Of a stretch of DNA of 64,000 nt, positions 26,086-35,537 are shown piece by piece. This stretch comes from Clostridia bacterium (GTDB taxonomy: Bacteria; Bacillota; Clostridia; Oscillospirales; Acutalibacteraceae), in the NCBI GenBank assembly GCA_017399065.1, contig JAFQEL010000016.1, forward strand, positions 123,267-187,266. Reading direction: 5' to 3'. Each line of letters opens with the position of its first letter. Position 1 is the first letter of the stretch. A model generated the notes under the pieces. That model saw only the letters and a list, made by a program, of their open reading frames with translations. It was not told the origin of the DNA and did no database searches. The position numbers and the translations under genes were made by a program.

Positions 26086-26870
26086 AACCTGAAATATTAA
26101 AACAAAATGAAAAAAGTTGGAATGCATTGGCTGAAGATTTCTTCGGTGTAACTGCTTTGCCTGTACTCGGGTGTTCAATTCCGACAGAAGATGAACTGCA
26201 CCTTTTCCCCGACCTTAACGGCAAGGCTGTATTTGAAATGGGTTGCGGTAGCGGTCATTCGCTCAAATGGTGTGCTAAACACGGTGCAAAAGAGCTTTTC
26301 GGTCTTGATTTATCCGAAGAACAACTTAAAGCCGCAAATAAACTTCTCAATGAAAACGGATATTCTTGTACTCTTTTTCATCAGCCAATGGAAGATAATA
26401 CAAACATTCCGCAGAATTATTTTGATGTTGTGTATTCAATCTATGCTATCGGTTGGACTATCGACCTTGAGAAAACAATAAAGAATGCCGCATCTTATCT
26501 GAAACAAGGCGGCACATATATTTTCTCTTGGGACCATCCGATTCTGCATTGTGTAGATTTGGAAAGCATTGCTATTTCGGGCGGTAACAGAACGGTTGCA
26601 AACGAGGAACGCATTATTTTCAGCGGCAACTATCTTGAAGAAGATTATTATACATTTGAGAAATACGGCAACCCTCTTACTCTGCAAAACCGTAAACTTT
26701 CAACATACATAAACACCCTTGCTGATGCAGGCTTTGCAGTTGAAAGAGTTATTGAAGAAACAAGCGAAACCGTTCTTGAAAAATCAGCAGACTTTAGTTC
26801 GGGTTACTATGCCGATTTCAAAGCAAAGCATTTTCCGCTTTCGATTGTTATTAAAGCAAGGAAGCTATAA
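26082..26870 (+). CDS. Class I SAM-dependent methyltransferase
   Basis: The protein has 262 residues. The cofactor site is 'VFEMGCGSGHSLKW' (about 46-59), followed by the acidic 'LFGLDLS' strand and 'YFDVVYSIYAIGWT' (motif IV region, about 108-121). 'ISYLKQGGTYIFSWDHP'-like sequence follows as the post-motif strand. It belongs with small-molecule methyltransferases; the substrate cannot be told. Start and stop overlap the upstream gene as ATGA. Confidence 0.88.
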   Translation: MKPEILKQNEKSWNALAEDFFGVTALPVLGCSIPTEDELHLFPDLNGKAVFEMGCGSGHSLKWCAKHGAKELFGLDLSEEQLKAANKLLNENGYSCTLFHQPMEDNTNIPQNYFDVVYSIYAIGWTIDLEKTIKNAASYLKQGGTYIFSWDHPILHCVDLESIAISGGNRTVANEERIIFSGNYLEEDYYTFEKYGNPLTLQNRKLSTYINTLADAGFAVERVIEETSETVLEKSADFSSGYYADFKAKHFPLSIVIKARKL

Positions 26871-26888
26871 TCTCCAATTAAATATGCC

Positions 26889-26926
26889 AAAAGGCTGTCT
26901 CATTTTGCTTATGAGACAGCCTTTTT
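26889..26926. terminator. Bidirectional intrinsic terminator
   Basis: AAAAGGCTGTCTCAT (26889-26903) and ATGAGACAGCCTTTT (26911-26925) form a perfect stem with a 7-nt loop. The plus side ends in TTTTT and the minus side in TTTT. It lies between two convergent genes. Confidence 0.9.
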
Positions 26927-26942
26927 CATGTGTACTGATATA

Positions 26943-29012
26943 TTATTTTACACTGAACATAATTATAAACGCCTTTTCACCTTCGGGAAGGCTGAGCTTT
27001 ATGCCCTGTGTCATAAGCTCTTCTCCAGTCATTTCAAATACATTTTCGGGTGAATCGTAATCATAAACGCTGTACACGGCATCGTCGATAAGACCGTTGA
27101 GCTTAACGGTATATTCGTTATCTTTTACATCGGCACGTTTATAAACAAGTGCCATACCGTCGGTTGCATCGTATGAAGAATACTGCATTGCAAGCATTCT
27201 GTCGGAAAAATATCCGCCTGACGAAAGAGGATAGTAATTCTCATTCATCATTGAGCGCTGTTCGATATATTCGCCGTAATGCTCCCCGTGGACAGTACCG
27301 AAAGTTTCAAGGCCGAGCGGCATTATACTTGAGCGTGCGGCATACTCGGATTCGCTGTAAAACAGCGTGCCCGTAAGAGGAAGCCAGAAAGAAAGGCCGT
27401 AGGTCTGCGACTGTGTTGCCTCAAGAATATCCTCATGAGGGTTGCAATTATAGTCGCTGCGCCATACCGGCACACTGCGGCGTGCCATTTCAAGGTCAAG
27501 CCTTCTGCCGCCTGAAGCACAGTTATCTATTATGAGTCCGTCAACATTTTCGGTAAGACCGTCAAGATACCTGTAAAGGTTCGTAACATAGTGATTTTCA
27601 GTTATACCTTTTCTGCCGTCATAGTATTCCTTATCTGCCTGTGCCCAGTAAACATCGGGTGAGAAGTTGAAATCCTGCCTGTAAACAGAAATTTTATTAT
27701 CGACAAGGAAGTCGGAAATATAATCAATCAGATAGTCTGTTGCACCGTCTTCTGCAAGATTCCACATCAGGTTATCTCCATCCTCAACTTCTATAAGCCA
27801 GTTCTGATTTTCAGAGCCTATCTTGTAAAAAAGAGAATCTCTGCAGACACGCTCGGGTTCAAACCACAGAACAAGTCCGCAGCCCTTTGATGCAGCATAC
27901 TCCGACACCTCGGCAATACCACCAGGGAATCTTTCGGGATTAGCCACCCACGAGCCTACGGAATCATGCCAGCCCTCGTTATACTTATACCAGCCTGCAT
28001 CCATCCAGAAATAATCGATTTTGCTGTATGTTTCCTCACCGAAGCCGTCTGCACCGGCAAAAAGCTCCGCAGCAGTCTGAGTATGCATAGGTCCCGAAAA
28101 CTCAAGCATAGTCAATATGTCGGGAATATTTTCGGGATAAACACAGCCGCTTACCCAGCTTCTGAAAGTGTTGAAGCCTTTGAGCGGATTTGAGCCGCTG
28201 TAAAAGCTGAGCGAAACGAGAGGTGACCTCACCTCTTCACCCGGCAGAAGATATGCTTTAAAATTCTCCTGTTTAGCCTTTACTGATACTTCTCCTATAC
28301 CCTGACTTATATCAGCCTGCCACAAGCCCGTCCAGCCGACAGCAAATACGACACCGCCGTCTTCACCGCTGATGTTGAAATAAGGTAAATACTCATCGGT
28401 AGATCTGCCGTCATAGCTTGTAAACTTACTCGGAAAAGCAGTAAGCTTTTTCTGCATCAATGCAAAATCAAAAGGCTCATCACAACTGCCCTTTGAATAA
28501 TAAAGCTGTGCATTTTCAGCTTTCACGCTTGTATTAACGGCATAGAAATCGCTGATAACAGGTGAATTTTCATCACCCGTATTTTTTATACGAACAGTCC
28601 ATTCACAAGTTGCGTTTCCCTCGTAAATTGTTGCTTCAACAGTCGCCGTAATTGCACTTGACTTGTGGGCAAGCGTTATGTAAGTTGTTTTGCCGCCCTT
28701 ATAAACAGCACCTGTTTCGCTTTCTGCACCGACCGATATATCCCAATCGTCAATATTTTTACCAAGTGATTTTCCGCCGACTTTAAAGTCATAGGGCAAA
28801 ATTTCAACATTACCCTGCATACGGATATTTTCATCAAACCAGCTTCTGCAAAGACGGATTTCATCCTCGCTGATTCTGTTTTCATCGGCACTAATACTCT
28901 CGAAAGTGATATCGCTGTTATATTTGTTCTCCGGCAACCTTTCGATCTGCACGAAAAGGTCACTGAAAAATGAAGAAACAAGCATAAAAAACGCCATCAG
29001 AAACTTAAACAT
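26943..29012 (-). CDS. Secreted GH36 alpha-galactosidase
   Basis: The enzyme should hydrolyse alpha-galactosides, or alpha-N-acetylgalactosaminides as some GH36 members do. The protein has 689 residues with an N-terminal hydrophobic signal (about 1-19). A beta-sandwich domain (about 25-285) precedes the GH-D barrel: 'IDYFWMDAGWY' (332-342), 'GLVLWFEPERV' (379-389), the nucleophile Asp447 in Y-R-Q-D-F-N, 'CASGGRRLDLE' (498-508) and acid/base Asp520 in W-R-S-D. A short C-terminal beta domain follows. The gene stands alone, 21 bp downstream of lysA, with AAGGAG before its ATG. Confidence 0.9.
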   Translation of the reverse strand: MFKFLMAFFMLVSSFFSDLFVQIERLPENKYNSDITFESISADENRISEDEIRLCRSWFDENIRMQGNVEILPYDFKVGGKSLGKNIDDWDISVGAESETGAVYKGGKTTYITLAHKSSAITATVEATIYEGNATCEWTVRIKNTGDENSPVISDFYAVNTSVKAENAQLYYSKGSCDEPFDFALMQKKLTAFPSKFTSYDGRSTDEYLPYFNISGEDGGVVFAVGWTGLWQADISQGIGEVSVKAKQENFKAYLLPGEEVRSPLVSLSFYSGSNPLKGFNTFRSWVSGCVYPENIPDILTMLEFSGPMHTQTAAELFAGADGFGEETYSKIDYFWMDAGWYKYNEGWHDSVGSWVANPERFPGGIAEVSEYAASKGCGLVLWFEPERVCRDSLFYKIGSENQNWLIEVEDGDNLMWNLAEDGATDYLIDYISDFLVDNKISVYRQDFNFSPDVYWAQADKEYYDGRKGITENHYVTNLYRYLDGLTENVDGLIIDNCASGGRRLDLEMARRSVPVWRSDYNCNPHEDILEATQSQTYGLSFWLPLTGTLFYSESEYAARSSIMPLGLETFGTVHGEHYGEYIEQRSMMNENYYPLSSGGYFSDRMLAMQYSSYDATDGMALVYKRADVKDNEYTVKLNGLIDDAVYSVYDYDSPENVFEMTGEELMTQGIKLSLPEGEKAFIIMFSVK

Positions 29013-29033
29013 AACAATCTCCTTATGCTGTTA

Positions 29034-30332
29034 TCACATATCCTTTGCGATGATATCCTCATAGGTTTCGCGTCTTACGACTACTCTTGACTGACCGCCG
29101 CTTACCATAACAACGGGAGGCTTCGGAATACGGTTGTAATTTGATGACATAGAATAGTTATAAGCACCGGTTGAAAGCACAGCCATAATATCGCCGGGCT
29201 CAACCTGCTGAACAAGTGCATCCTCCTGAATAAGGTCGCCACTCTCACAGCATCTGCCTGCAAGAGTTATCTTAAAATTCTTGGGCTTATCTGCTTTGTT
29301 TGCACAGACAAGCTCATAGGTTGACTGGTAGAGAATATATCTCGGGTTGTCGCCCATACCGCCGTCGATTGAAACGTAAGTTCTTATATCGGGAATTGTC
29401 TTGACTGCACCGACGGTATAGAGAGTAATGCCTGCACTGCCTGCAACGGAACGGCCCGGCTCAATGACTATAAACGGCTGCTTTACACCCTTCTTAACAC
29501 ACTCTGCTTTGAGCACACCTGCAACCTTTGCCATATACTCGGAATATGCGAGAGGATTATCGTCACTTGAATACTTGATACCAAAGCCACCGCCGAGGTC
29601 AAGCTCCTCAACCTCAACGCCTGTTTCAGCTTTTATATCAGCCATAAAGCCAATCATTACCTCTGCCGCACGCTCAAAGGGCTCAACATCAAAAATCTGC
29701 GAGCCGATATGGCAGTGAATGCCCTTAAAATCGATATTTTCGGCAGCAATCGCAGCCTTTATACCGTCCATAGCCTCACCTGTTTCAAGGGCAAAGCCGA
29801 ACTTGCTGTCAATCTGACCCGTCATAATAAACGAATGAGTATGAGCATCGATACCGGGCTTGATTCTGAGCAAAACGCCTACCGTCTTACCCTGCTTTTT
29901 AGCCGCTTTACTGAGATTTTCAAGCTCGTAGATATTGTCCACTACTACCCTGCCGACACCTGCAGTTACAGCCTCATCAAGCTCTGCAAGAGTTTTGTTG
30001 TTGCCGTGGAAATAAATCTTCTCTGCAGGGAAACCGACGCTGAGTGCAGTATAAAGCTCACCGCCCGAAACTACGTCGAGACCCATTTTTTCTTCATTGA
30101 CAATCTTACACATAGCCTTACAGTTAAAAGCTTTTGAAGCATAGATAGCAAGGCCGTTACCGTCATAATTATCCTCAATGGATTTTACATAAGCACGGCA
30201 ATTAGCCCTTATCTGGTCCTCATCAACAACATAGCACGGTGTGCCGTACTTTGCGGCAAGCTCAACGGTATCAAGACCGCCGATTGTAAGGTTGCCTTTT
30301 TCATTTACCGATAAACAATCTGAAACAAACAT
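29034..30332 (-). CDS. lysA: Diaminopimelate decarboxylase
   Basis: LysA converts meso-diaminopimelate to lysine, the last step of lysine synthesis. The protein has 432 residues. The pyridoxal phosphate lysine is Lys67 in Y-A-S-K-A-F; 'HCHIGSQIFD', 'GGGFGIKY', 'EPGRSVAGSAG' and the dimer-interface C-C-E-S-G-D motif are all present. It is 17 bp downstream of ysxC on the same strand. Confidence 0.95.
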   Translation of the reverse strand: MFVSDCLSVNEKGNLTIGGLDTVELAAKYGTPCYVVDEDQIRANCRAYVKSIEDNYDGNGLAIYASKAFNCKAMCKIVNEEKMGLDVVSGGELYTALSVGFPAEKIYFHGNNKTLAELDEAVTAGVGRVVVDNIYELENLSKAAKKQGKTVGVLLRIKPGIDAHTHSFIMTGQIDSKFGFALETGEAMDGIKAAIAAENIDFKGIHCHIGSQIFDVEPFERAAEVMIGFMADIKAETGVEVEELDLGGGFGIKYSSDDNPLAYSEYMAKVAGVLKAECVKKGVKQPFIVIEPGRSVAGSAGITLYTVGAVKTIPDIRTYVSIDGGMGDNPRYILYQSTYELVCANKADKPKNFKITLAGRCCESGDLIQEDALVQQVEPGDIMAVLSTGAYNYSMSSNYNRIPKPPVVMVSGGQSRVVVRRETYEDIIAKDM

Positions 30333-30349
30333 TTTTATTCACCCTGACT

Positions 30350-30928
30350 TTAACAAACTTTCTCAATTTCTGCCTTGACGGCTTCAATACCGTCACCCTT
30401 GACAGATGAGCAAGGAATTTTAACTATATCCGAATACTCCGCAAGCTCGATTTCAAGGGCCTCAAGCCTTGCATTGAACTCAGTTTTATTGAGCTTATCA
30501 CATTTTGTGAGTGCAATAATAAACGGATAGCCCATTTCACGAAGGAATGAGAGCATAGTCATATCGTCTGCAGTAGGCTTATGACGCATATCGATAAGCT
30601 GTACTACAAGACGAATATCACGCTCCGTTTTGAAATAGCCCTCCATAAGCTCTGCCCAACGGCGTTTTTCGCCGGGGGCAGCCTTTGCATAACCGTAACC
30701 CGGAAGGTCAACAAACCGCACATCACCTACAGAGTAAAAGTTTACTGTAATAGTTTTACCGGGCACTGAGCTTACACGTGCAAGTGACTTGCGGTTGAAT
30801 ATTTTATTGAGGATTGACGATTTGCCGACGTTTGAACGACCTGCAAAAGCAATCTCAGCCTTGGTTGATTTCGGAAGCTGTCTGAGAGTACCGAATGCGG
30901 CCTCAAACTGTACATTATTATAATTCAT
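30350..30928 (-). CDS. ysxC: Ribosome biogenesis GTPase YsxC/EngB
   Basis: YsxC is an essential GTPase that helps late assembly of the 50S subunit. The protein has 192 residues. G1 is G-R-S-N-V-G-K-S (30-37), G3 is D-L-P-G-Y-G (about 74-79), and T-K-C-D gives G4. 'SVPGKT' supplies switch I. It lies 12 bp after lon, the same lon-ysxC order seen in Bacillus. Confidence 0.95.
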   Translation of the reverse strand: MNYNNVQFEAAFGTLRQLPKSTKAEIAFAGRSNVGKSSILNKIFNRKSLARVSSVPGKTITVNFYSVGDVRFVDLPGYGYAKAAPGEKRRWAELMEGYFKTERDIRLVVQLIDMRHKPTADDMTMLSFLREMGYPFIIALTKCDKLNKTEFNARLEALEIELAEYSDIVKIPCSSVKGDGIEAVKAEIEKVC

Positions 30929-30940
30929 TTTTTCACCCCG

Positions 30941-33346
30941 TCACTGTGCATAATCGTGCACGGATACGCCTTTTTCTTCAATAGGTGCCTTGACTTTTTT
31001 ACGTTTGCCTTCGCCGCCCGGCATTCTGACAAGCGCTGTTTCGAGCACCTTCATAACGTCGCTGACGGGCACAAACTCAACATTTTCTTTGACTATCGTT
31101 TCAACCTCATCAAGGTCGGAAACATTACGCTGAGGTATAATAACCTGCTTTGAACCTGCAGTATAAGCCGCCATAGATTTTTCTTTAAGTCCGCCGATAG
31201 GAAGCACTCTGCCTCTGAGGGTAACTTCACCTGTCATTGCAACACTTGCCTTAACGGCAATACCCGTAAGTGCGGAAACAAGAGCTGTAGTTATGGTGAT
31301 ACCTGCAGAAGGACCATCCTTAGGCACGGCACCTTCAGGGAAATGCAGATGAATATCCTTGGTTTTGTAAAAATCGGGCTCAATTCCGAGCTGCAAAGCA
31401 CGGCTGCGGATAAAGCTGACAGCAGCATGTGCAGACTCCTTCATAACATCACCGAGTGATCCTGTAAGCTCAAGCTTACCTGTACCGTCAAGCACTGCAG
31501 CTTCAACATCGAGCATCTCACCGCCTACAGCAGTCCACGCAAGACCTCTTGCAACACCGATTTCGTCCTTAACAAACTTATCCTCACGGCGGTATTTGCG
31601 TGTACCGAGCACGGCTTCAAGGTCGGCAGGCTTTACACTGAAGCACTTTGCACCGTCAGCAACGGCAACAGCACCCTTACGGCATACGGATGCAAGCTCT
31701 CTTTCAAGCTTACGCACACCTGCCTCACGTGTGTAGCCGTCAATAATTTCACGAATTGCGGCATCACTCACACGCAGTGTACGTCCGTTTAGACCGTGAC
31801 GCTTTGCCTGCTTGGGAAGCAGATGCTTCTTTGCAATATTGAATTTCTCCTGTGCCGTATAACTGCCGAGCTCGATTATTTCCATTCTGTCCTTGAGAGG
31901 ACCGGGAATTGTATCGCGGTCATTTGCTGTTGTAATAAACAGCACCTTGCTCAAATCAAAAGGAAGCTCAATATAATGGTCGCGGAATGTGTCATTCTGC
32001 TCACCGTCGAGCACTTCAAGCAGTGCAGATGAGGGGTCGCCCTTATAGTCTGCACCGAGCTTGTCTATTTCATCAAGCAGGATAAGCGGATTACAGCTTC
32101 CCGCATGGGTGATTGCATTTATAATTCTGCCTGGCATTGCACCGATATAAGTCTTTCTGTGACCTCTGATTTCAGCCTCGTCCCTTACACCTCCGAGTGA
32201 AACACGGGCATATTTTCTGCCCATAGCCTGAGCTACAGAACGTGCAATAGAGGTTTTACCGACACCGGGAGGACCTACAAGGCAGATGATCTGCCCCTTT
32301 ATATCGGGTGAAAGCTTGCGCACTGCAAGCATCTCTATCATTCTGTTCTTTACTTTTTCGAGTCCGTAGTGGTCATCGTCAAGTACTTTTCTCGCCTTCT
32401 GCAGGTCAAACGAATCCTCGGTATAAACACCCCACGGAAGAGCAATACAGGTTTCGAGATATGTGCGTATAACCATTGCCTCAGGTGAGGATTTGTTGGT
32501 TTTATCAAGTCTTGAGCACTCCTGAAGAAGCTTTTTACGAACATCGTCGCTGACGTTGAGAGCTTCAATCTGCTCACGGAAAATTGCGGCTTCGTCAGCC
32601 TCCTCACCGTCAAGCTCAACTGAAATCGCTCTCATCTGCTCACGAAGGTAATATTCACGCTGATTCTGATCAATCTGCTCCTGAACCTTATCCTGGATAT
32701 CCTCTTCGATTTTCAAAATCTCGGTTTCACTACGGAGAATTGCACAGAGCTTTTCCATTCTGCGCAGAGGGTTCAGCTCGCAGAGCACAGCCTGCTTCTT
32801 AGCAGGGTCAATAGCCGTGTTGCTTGCAATAAAGTCAGCCAGCTCGCCCGGATCCTCCTGTGCAAGTACATCGAGAATAAAATCTGTCGGCATATTGGGC
32901 ACAAAGACGGAATACTCCTGAAAATCGTCCTTACAAACACGAACAAGTGCTTGAGCATAGTCTTTATCTTCTGATTTGATACGTGTTGTTGTGCGCTGCT
33001 GCACAAGTGCAACAAGGTGAGGTGCTGTGCGTTGAAACTCAACAACACTGCCTCGACTGATACCTTCAACAGCAACACGAAGATTCTCGCTGTTTGGTGA
33101 ACTTAAAATCTGCTGAACATCACAGATAACACCCATCGGGTAAAACTCATCGGGGCTTGTCGGCTGCTCTGTACGAAGATCGCGCTGCATCACAAGAAAA
33201 ACCTCGCGGTTGCCTGCCATAGCAGCTTTAAGCGCAGAAACAGACTGCTTGCGGCTGACCTCAAAGTGCAGCTGCATATTCGGGAACACAGCCATGCCGC
33301 GTATGGCGACTGTGGGTATTGAACGTAAAATTAAATCTCTTGCCAT
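30941..33346 (-). CDS. lon: ATP-dependent protease Lon (LonA type)
   Basis: Lon unfolds and degrades misfolded and regulatory proteins. The protein has 801 residues, standard for LonA. It has the N-terminal substrate domain (1-200), a coiled linker, Walker [10 protein letters not shown] (358-366), Walker B 'LILLDEIDK', and the protease dyad Ser680 (P-K-D-G-P-S-A-G) and Lys723 (43 residues later, as in E. coli). A short basic C-terminal tail is extra. A strong promoter lies 67 bp upstream. Confidence 0.97.
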   Translation of the reverse strand: MARDLILRSIPTVAIRGMAVFPNMQLHFEVSRKQSVSALKAAMAGNREVFLVMQRDLRTEQPTSPDEFYPMGVICDVQQILSSPNSENLRVAVEGISRGSVVEFQRTAPHLVALVQQRTTTRIKSEDKDYAQALVRVCKDDFQEYSVFVPNMPTDFILDVLAQEDPGELADFIASNTAIDPAKKQAVLCELNPLRRMEKLCAILRSETEILKIEEDIQDKVQEQIDQNQREYYLREQMRAISVELDGEEADEAAIFREQIEALNVSDDVRKKLLQECSRLDKTNKSSPEAMVIRTYLETCIALPWGVYTEDSFDLQKARKVLDDDHYGLEKVKNRMIEMLAVRKLSPDIKGQIICLVGPPGVGKTSIARSVAQAMGRKYARVSLGGVRDEAEIRGHRKTYIGAMPGRIINAITHAGSCNPLILLDEIDKLGADYKGDPSSALLEVLDGEQNDTFRDHYIELPFDLSKVLFITTANDRDTIPGPLKDRMEIIELGSYTAQEKFNIAKKHLLPKQAKRHGLNGRTLRVSDAAIREIIDGYTREAGVRKLERELASVCRKGAVAVADGAKCFSVKPADLEAVLGTRKYRREDKFVKDEIGVARGLAWTAVGGEMLDVEAAVLDGTGKLELTGSLGDVMKESAHAAVSFIRSRALQLGIEPDFYKTKDIHLHFPEGAVPKDGPSAGITITTALVSALTGIAVKASVAMTGEVTLRGRVLPIGGLKEKSMAAYTAGSKQVIIPQRNVSDLDEVETIVKENVEFVPVSDVMKVLETALVRMPGGEGKRKKVKAPIEEKGVSVHDYAQ

Positions 33347-33412
33347 TTCCTTTTGTTTCCTTTCGTTTCATACGGTAAATAATACGCGTATGTAAACCTC
33401 TAATAGTTCGTT

Positions 33413-33441
33413 ATTTTAACATAAAGAATTTTTTTAGTCAA
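33413..33441 (-). promoter_or_regulatory. Promoter of the lon-ysxC-lysA unit
   Basis: On the minus strand: TTGACT (33436-33441), 17-bp spacer, TAAAAT (33413-33418). Confidence 0.75.
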
Positions 33442-33483
33442 CTGTAATATATGGATATAGAAAAAATGCCACGGAATGCACAC

Positions 33484-33626
33484 GTAAAGCATTTACACTT
33501 TACGAATTTGTAAAATATTCGAATTGTAGCATAATTTTAAAATAATCTCAACAAATGGCTATGCAGAGCGATTTTAGCAGCTATTATAACTTGCATATTT
33601 ATGTGACTTTAGGTGATTGTAAAGTC
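33484..33626. promoter_or_regulatory. Gap upstream of lon with two TTTAC-type inverted repeats
   Basis: The 344-bp gap between lon and the GH43-like gene has no coding frame I trust. Besides the lon promoter it holds GTAAAG/CTTTAC (33484-33489 with 33498-33503) and GACTTTA/TAAAGTC (33605-33611 with 33620-33626). They might be operator sites or chance in A+T-rich sequence. CIRCE and CtsR sites were looked for and not seen. Confidence 0.3.
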
Positions 33627-33650
33627 AAATATCTTTACATATTGTTTTTG

Positions 33651-33683
33651 CAAAATAAAAACCGCTCTGCGGTTACAGAGCGG
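33651..33683 (-). terminator. Terminator after GH43-like gene
   Basis: CCGCTCTG (33662-33669) and CAGAGCGG (33676-33683) form a perfect 8-bp stem. GGTTTTTATTTT follows on the minus strand. It is 8 bp beyond the stop codon. Confidence 0.8.
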
Positions 33684-33690
33684 AAAAATG

Positions 33691-34614
33691 TTATATTCTC
33701 TTCAATCTTTCATATTCTTCGTCGGTTAGTTCAATAATTCCGCCGTGTTTGAAGCCGTACGGAAAGCTGAAAGCTTCGTCTGAACGGACAAAATCATTAG
33801 CGCCGGGCTTTGATGCAATAAACGGCACATAACCCATTTTTGACTTTTCGCAACCGAAGAAATCAATCATCAGGCACCACCTGCCGTCAGGCAGAGTAAG
33901 CGTTGTCGGAGCTTCATACGCACCCGGTGCCTCAAGAGTTGACATAAGCTTCTCGAAGCTTTCATCGTGCTCAAACGGACCGTAAAGTTTATCTGACACA
34001 GAGTGCATATTCATCGGCGGACTGTCCGAATTCTTATAAAACAGATGATATTTGCCGTCTGCTTTTACGATATGAGAGTCAAGTATTTCGTTATCTTTTG
34101 TAAAATACAGCTTCGGCTCGGAAAAGTTTTCAAAATCCTTGGTTGTACAGCAGTAAATCGACATATGAGTAAAATTATCTTCTGCTACCGTTGAACCCCA
34201 ATGAATAAGATACTCTTCATTTTCTTCATCAAAAAATATTTCGGGAGCCCACAGACAGCCGAAATCGTCTCTGCCGAAGTATATCAGCTTCTGCTCGGAG
34301 AAATTGACCAAATCATCCGTGCGCCACATTGAGAGACATTTACTGCCCGTACTGTTGACCTTTTTCCAGTCAACCCAATAATTCTCGTCCATAATATTTG
34401 CAATACAAAGGTCTGTTGTAAGAATCACAAATCCACCTGTATGCAAGCGTATAATCTCGATATCACGGCAGCCACAGGTACCCATTGTGCTTGCAAGCAC
34501 CGGCTCACCGCCGTTTACCTTCTCCCAGTTAAAACCGTCTTTACTGACAGAAAAATAGACCTGCTCACCGTCAGGCGTAATCTTTTCTTTAAAATGTGTA
34601 AACAGATAAGGCAT
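33691..34614 (-). CDS. GH43-like beta-propeller glycosidase
   Basis: The protein has 307 residues from the ATG at 34614 with GGAGG eight bases upstream; an open extension of 38 codons reaches into the divergent promoter and was rejected. There is no signal peptide. The sequence 'EQVYFSVSKDGFNWEKV...VLAST' then 'GCRDIEIIR' (candidate base Asp), 'LWAPEIFFDEE' and 'ILDSHIVKADGKYHLFYK' follow the blade pattern of GH43 arabinosidase/xylosidase proteins. Substrate and even activity are uncertain, because the usual R-D-P is R-D-I. It is divergent from the iolB-like gene. Confidence 0.7.
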   Translation of the reverse strand: MPYLFTHFKEKITPDGEQVYFSVSKDGFNWEKVNGGEPVLASTMGTCGCRDIEIIRLHTGGFVILTTDLCIANIMDENYWVDWKKVNSTGSKCLSMWRTDDLVNFSEQKLIYFGRDDFGCLWAPEIFFDEENEEYLIHWGSTVAEDNFTHMSIYCCTTKDFENFSEPKLYFTKDNEILDSHIVKADGKYHLFYKNSDSPPMNMHSVSDKLYGPFEHDESFEKLMSTLEAPGAYEAPTTLTLPDGRWCLMIDFFGCEKSKMGYVPFIASKPGANDFVRSDEAFSFPYGFKHGGIIELTDEEYERLKRI

Positions 34615-34684
34615 AACAATTACCTCCGTTATTTTGATAACACCATAATAATACCAAACCCAAATAAAAAAAACAACATAACAA

Positions 34685-34713
34685 TTGACTTGTAAACGTG
34701 TTGATATTATACT
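34685..34713 (+). promoter_or_regulatory. Promoter with LacI/CcpA-like half site for iolB-GH43
   Basis: TTGACT (34685-34690), 17-bp spacer and TATACT (34708-34713). The spacer contains TTGTAAACGTGTTGA, close to the catabolite-responsive/LacI-family operator pattern (TGTAAACG half site). A repressor bound there would block this promoter directly. Confidence 0.6.
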
Positions 34714-34753
34714 GAAAATATATAACACTCTGTATTTTAAGGAGAGGAATACA

Positions 34754-35527
34754 ATGTTTGATTACCCCGAATTTGACGTTAACGGTTGGCTTACACTTTG
34801 CGAAATGGGCGGCAAAAATGCCGAAATGCTGATGACAATAAAAGTAAAAAGATTCAAAGAAAACGAAACAATCGAAGTGTTTGACGAAATATGTGAAACA
34901 GCATTCCTGATTCAGCGAGGCAATGCAGAAATATCGTGGAACGGCAAGACCGAAAAAATGGTTCGCTGTGACCCGTTTGAGAAAAAACCATACTGCCTGC
35001 ACGTACCGAGAAAGACGAAGGTAAGCATTACGGCCACAGAGGGTACGGAAATACTTGTACAGCAGACTGACAACGAACGTGATTTTGAGCCCGTTTTCTA
35101 TACACCCGGTATGTGCCTTTACCAGGAATTCGGCAAAGGTCAGTGGGGCGGTACAGGTCACAGGATCTGCTCCACACTTTTCGACTACGACAACGCCCCT
35201 TACTCAAATATGGTACTCGGCGAGGTGTTCAATCAGCCGGGCAAGTGGTCAAGCTATCCTCCACACCATCACCCGCAGCCCGAGGTTTACTACTATCAGT
35301 TTGATAAGCCTCAGGGATTCGGTGCTTGTTTTATAGGCGATAACGTTTTTAAAAGCACCCAAGGTTCCGTCGCTTGCATTACCGACGGAAATGACCACCA
35401 GCAGGTCGTCGCACCGGGCTATGAGATGTGCTATGTATGGATGATACGCCACCTTGAAAATGACCCGTGGTATAAGACTACACGCTTCTACGCACCGGAA
35501 CACGAGTGGCTGACAAAAGAAAACTGA
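34754..35527 (+). CDS. iolB: IolB/KduI-family isomerase
   Basis: The protein has 257 residues, near the 270 of IolB, which isomerises 5-deoxy-glucuronate in myo-inositol breakdown. The start is the ATG at 34754 after GGAGAGGA. The bicupin metal motif appears as 'YPPHHHPQPEVYYYQF' (about 172-187), followed by 'NDHQQVVAPGYEMCYVWM' (about 214-231), where IolB normally has a metal His. No other inositol genes are in the window, so it might act on a uronic acid released by the neighbouring GH43 enzymes. It is 10 bp before the next GH43 gene. Confidence 0.75.
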   Translation: MFDYPEFDVNGWLTLCEMGGKNAEMLMTIKVKRFKENETIEVFDEICETAFLIQRGNAEISWNGKTEKMVRCDPFEKKPYCLHVPRKTKVSITATEGTEILVQQTDNERDFEPVFYTPGMCLYQEFGKGQWGGTGHRICSTLFDYDNAPYSNMVLGEVFNQPGKWSSYPPHHHPQPEVYYYQFDKPQGFGACFIGDNVFKSTQGSVACITDGNDHQQVVAPGYEMCYVWMIRHLENDPWYKTTRFYAPEHEWLTKEN

Positions 35528-35537
35528 GGTATAACAG

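Noticed and set aside
33555..33737. A 60-residue open frame on the plus strand upstream of lon
   Set aside because: It crosses a terminator and the 3' end of the GH43-like gene, and it lacks a ribosome site.
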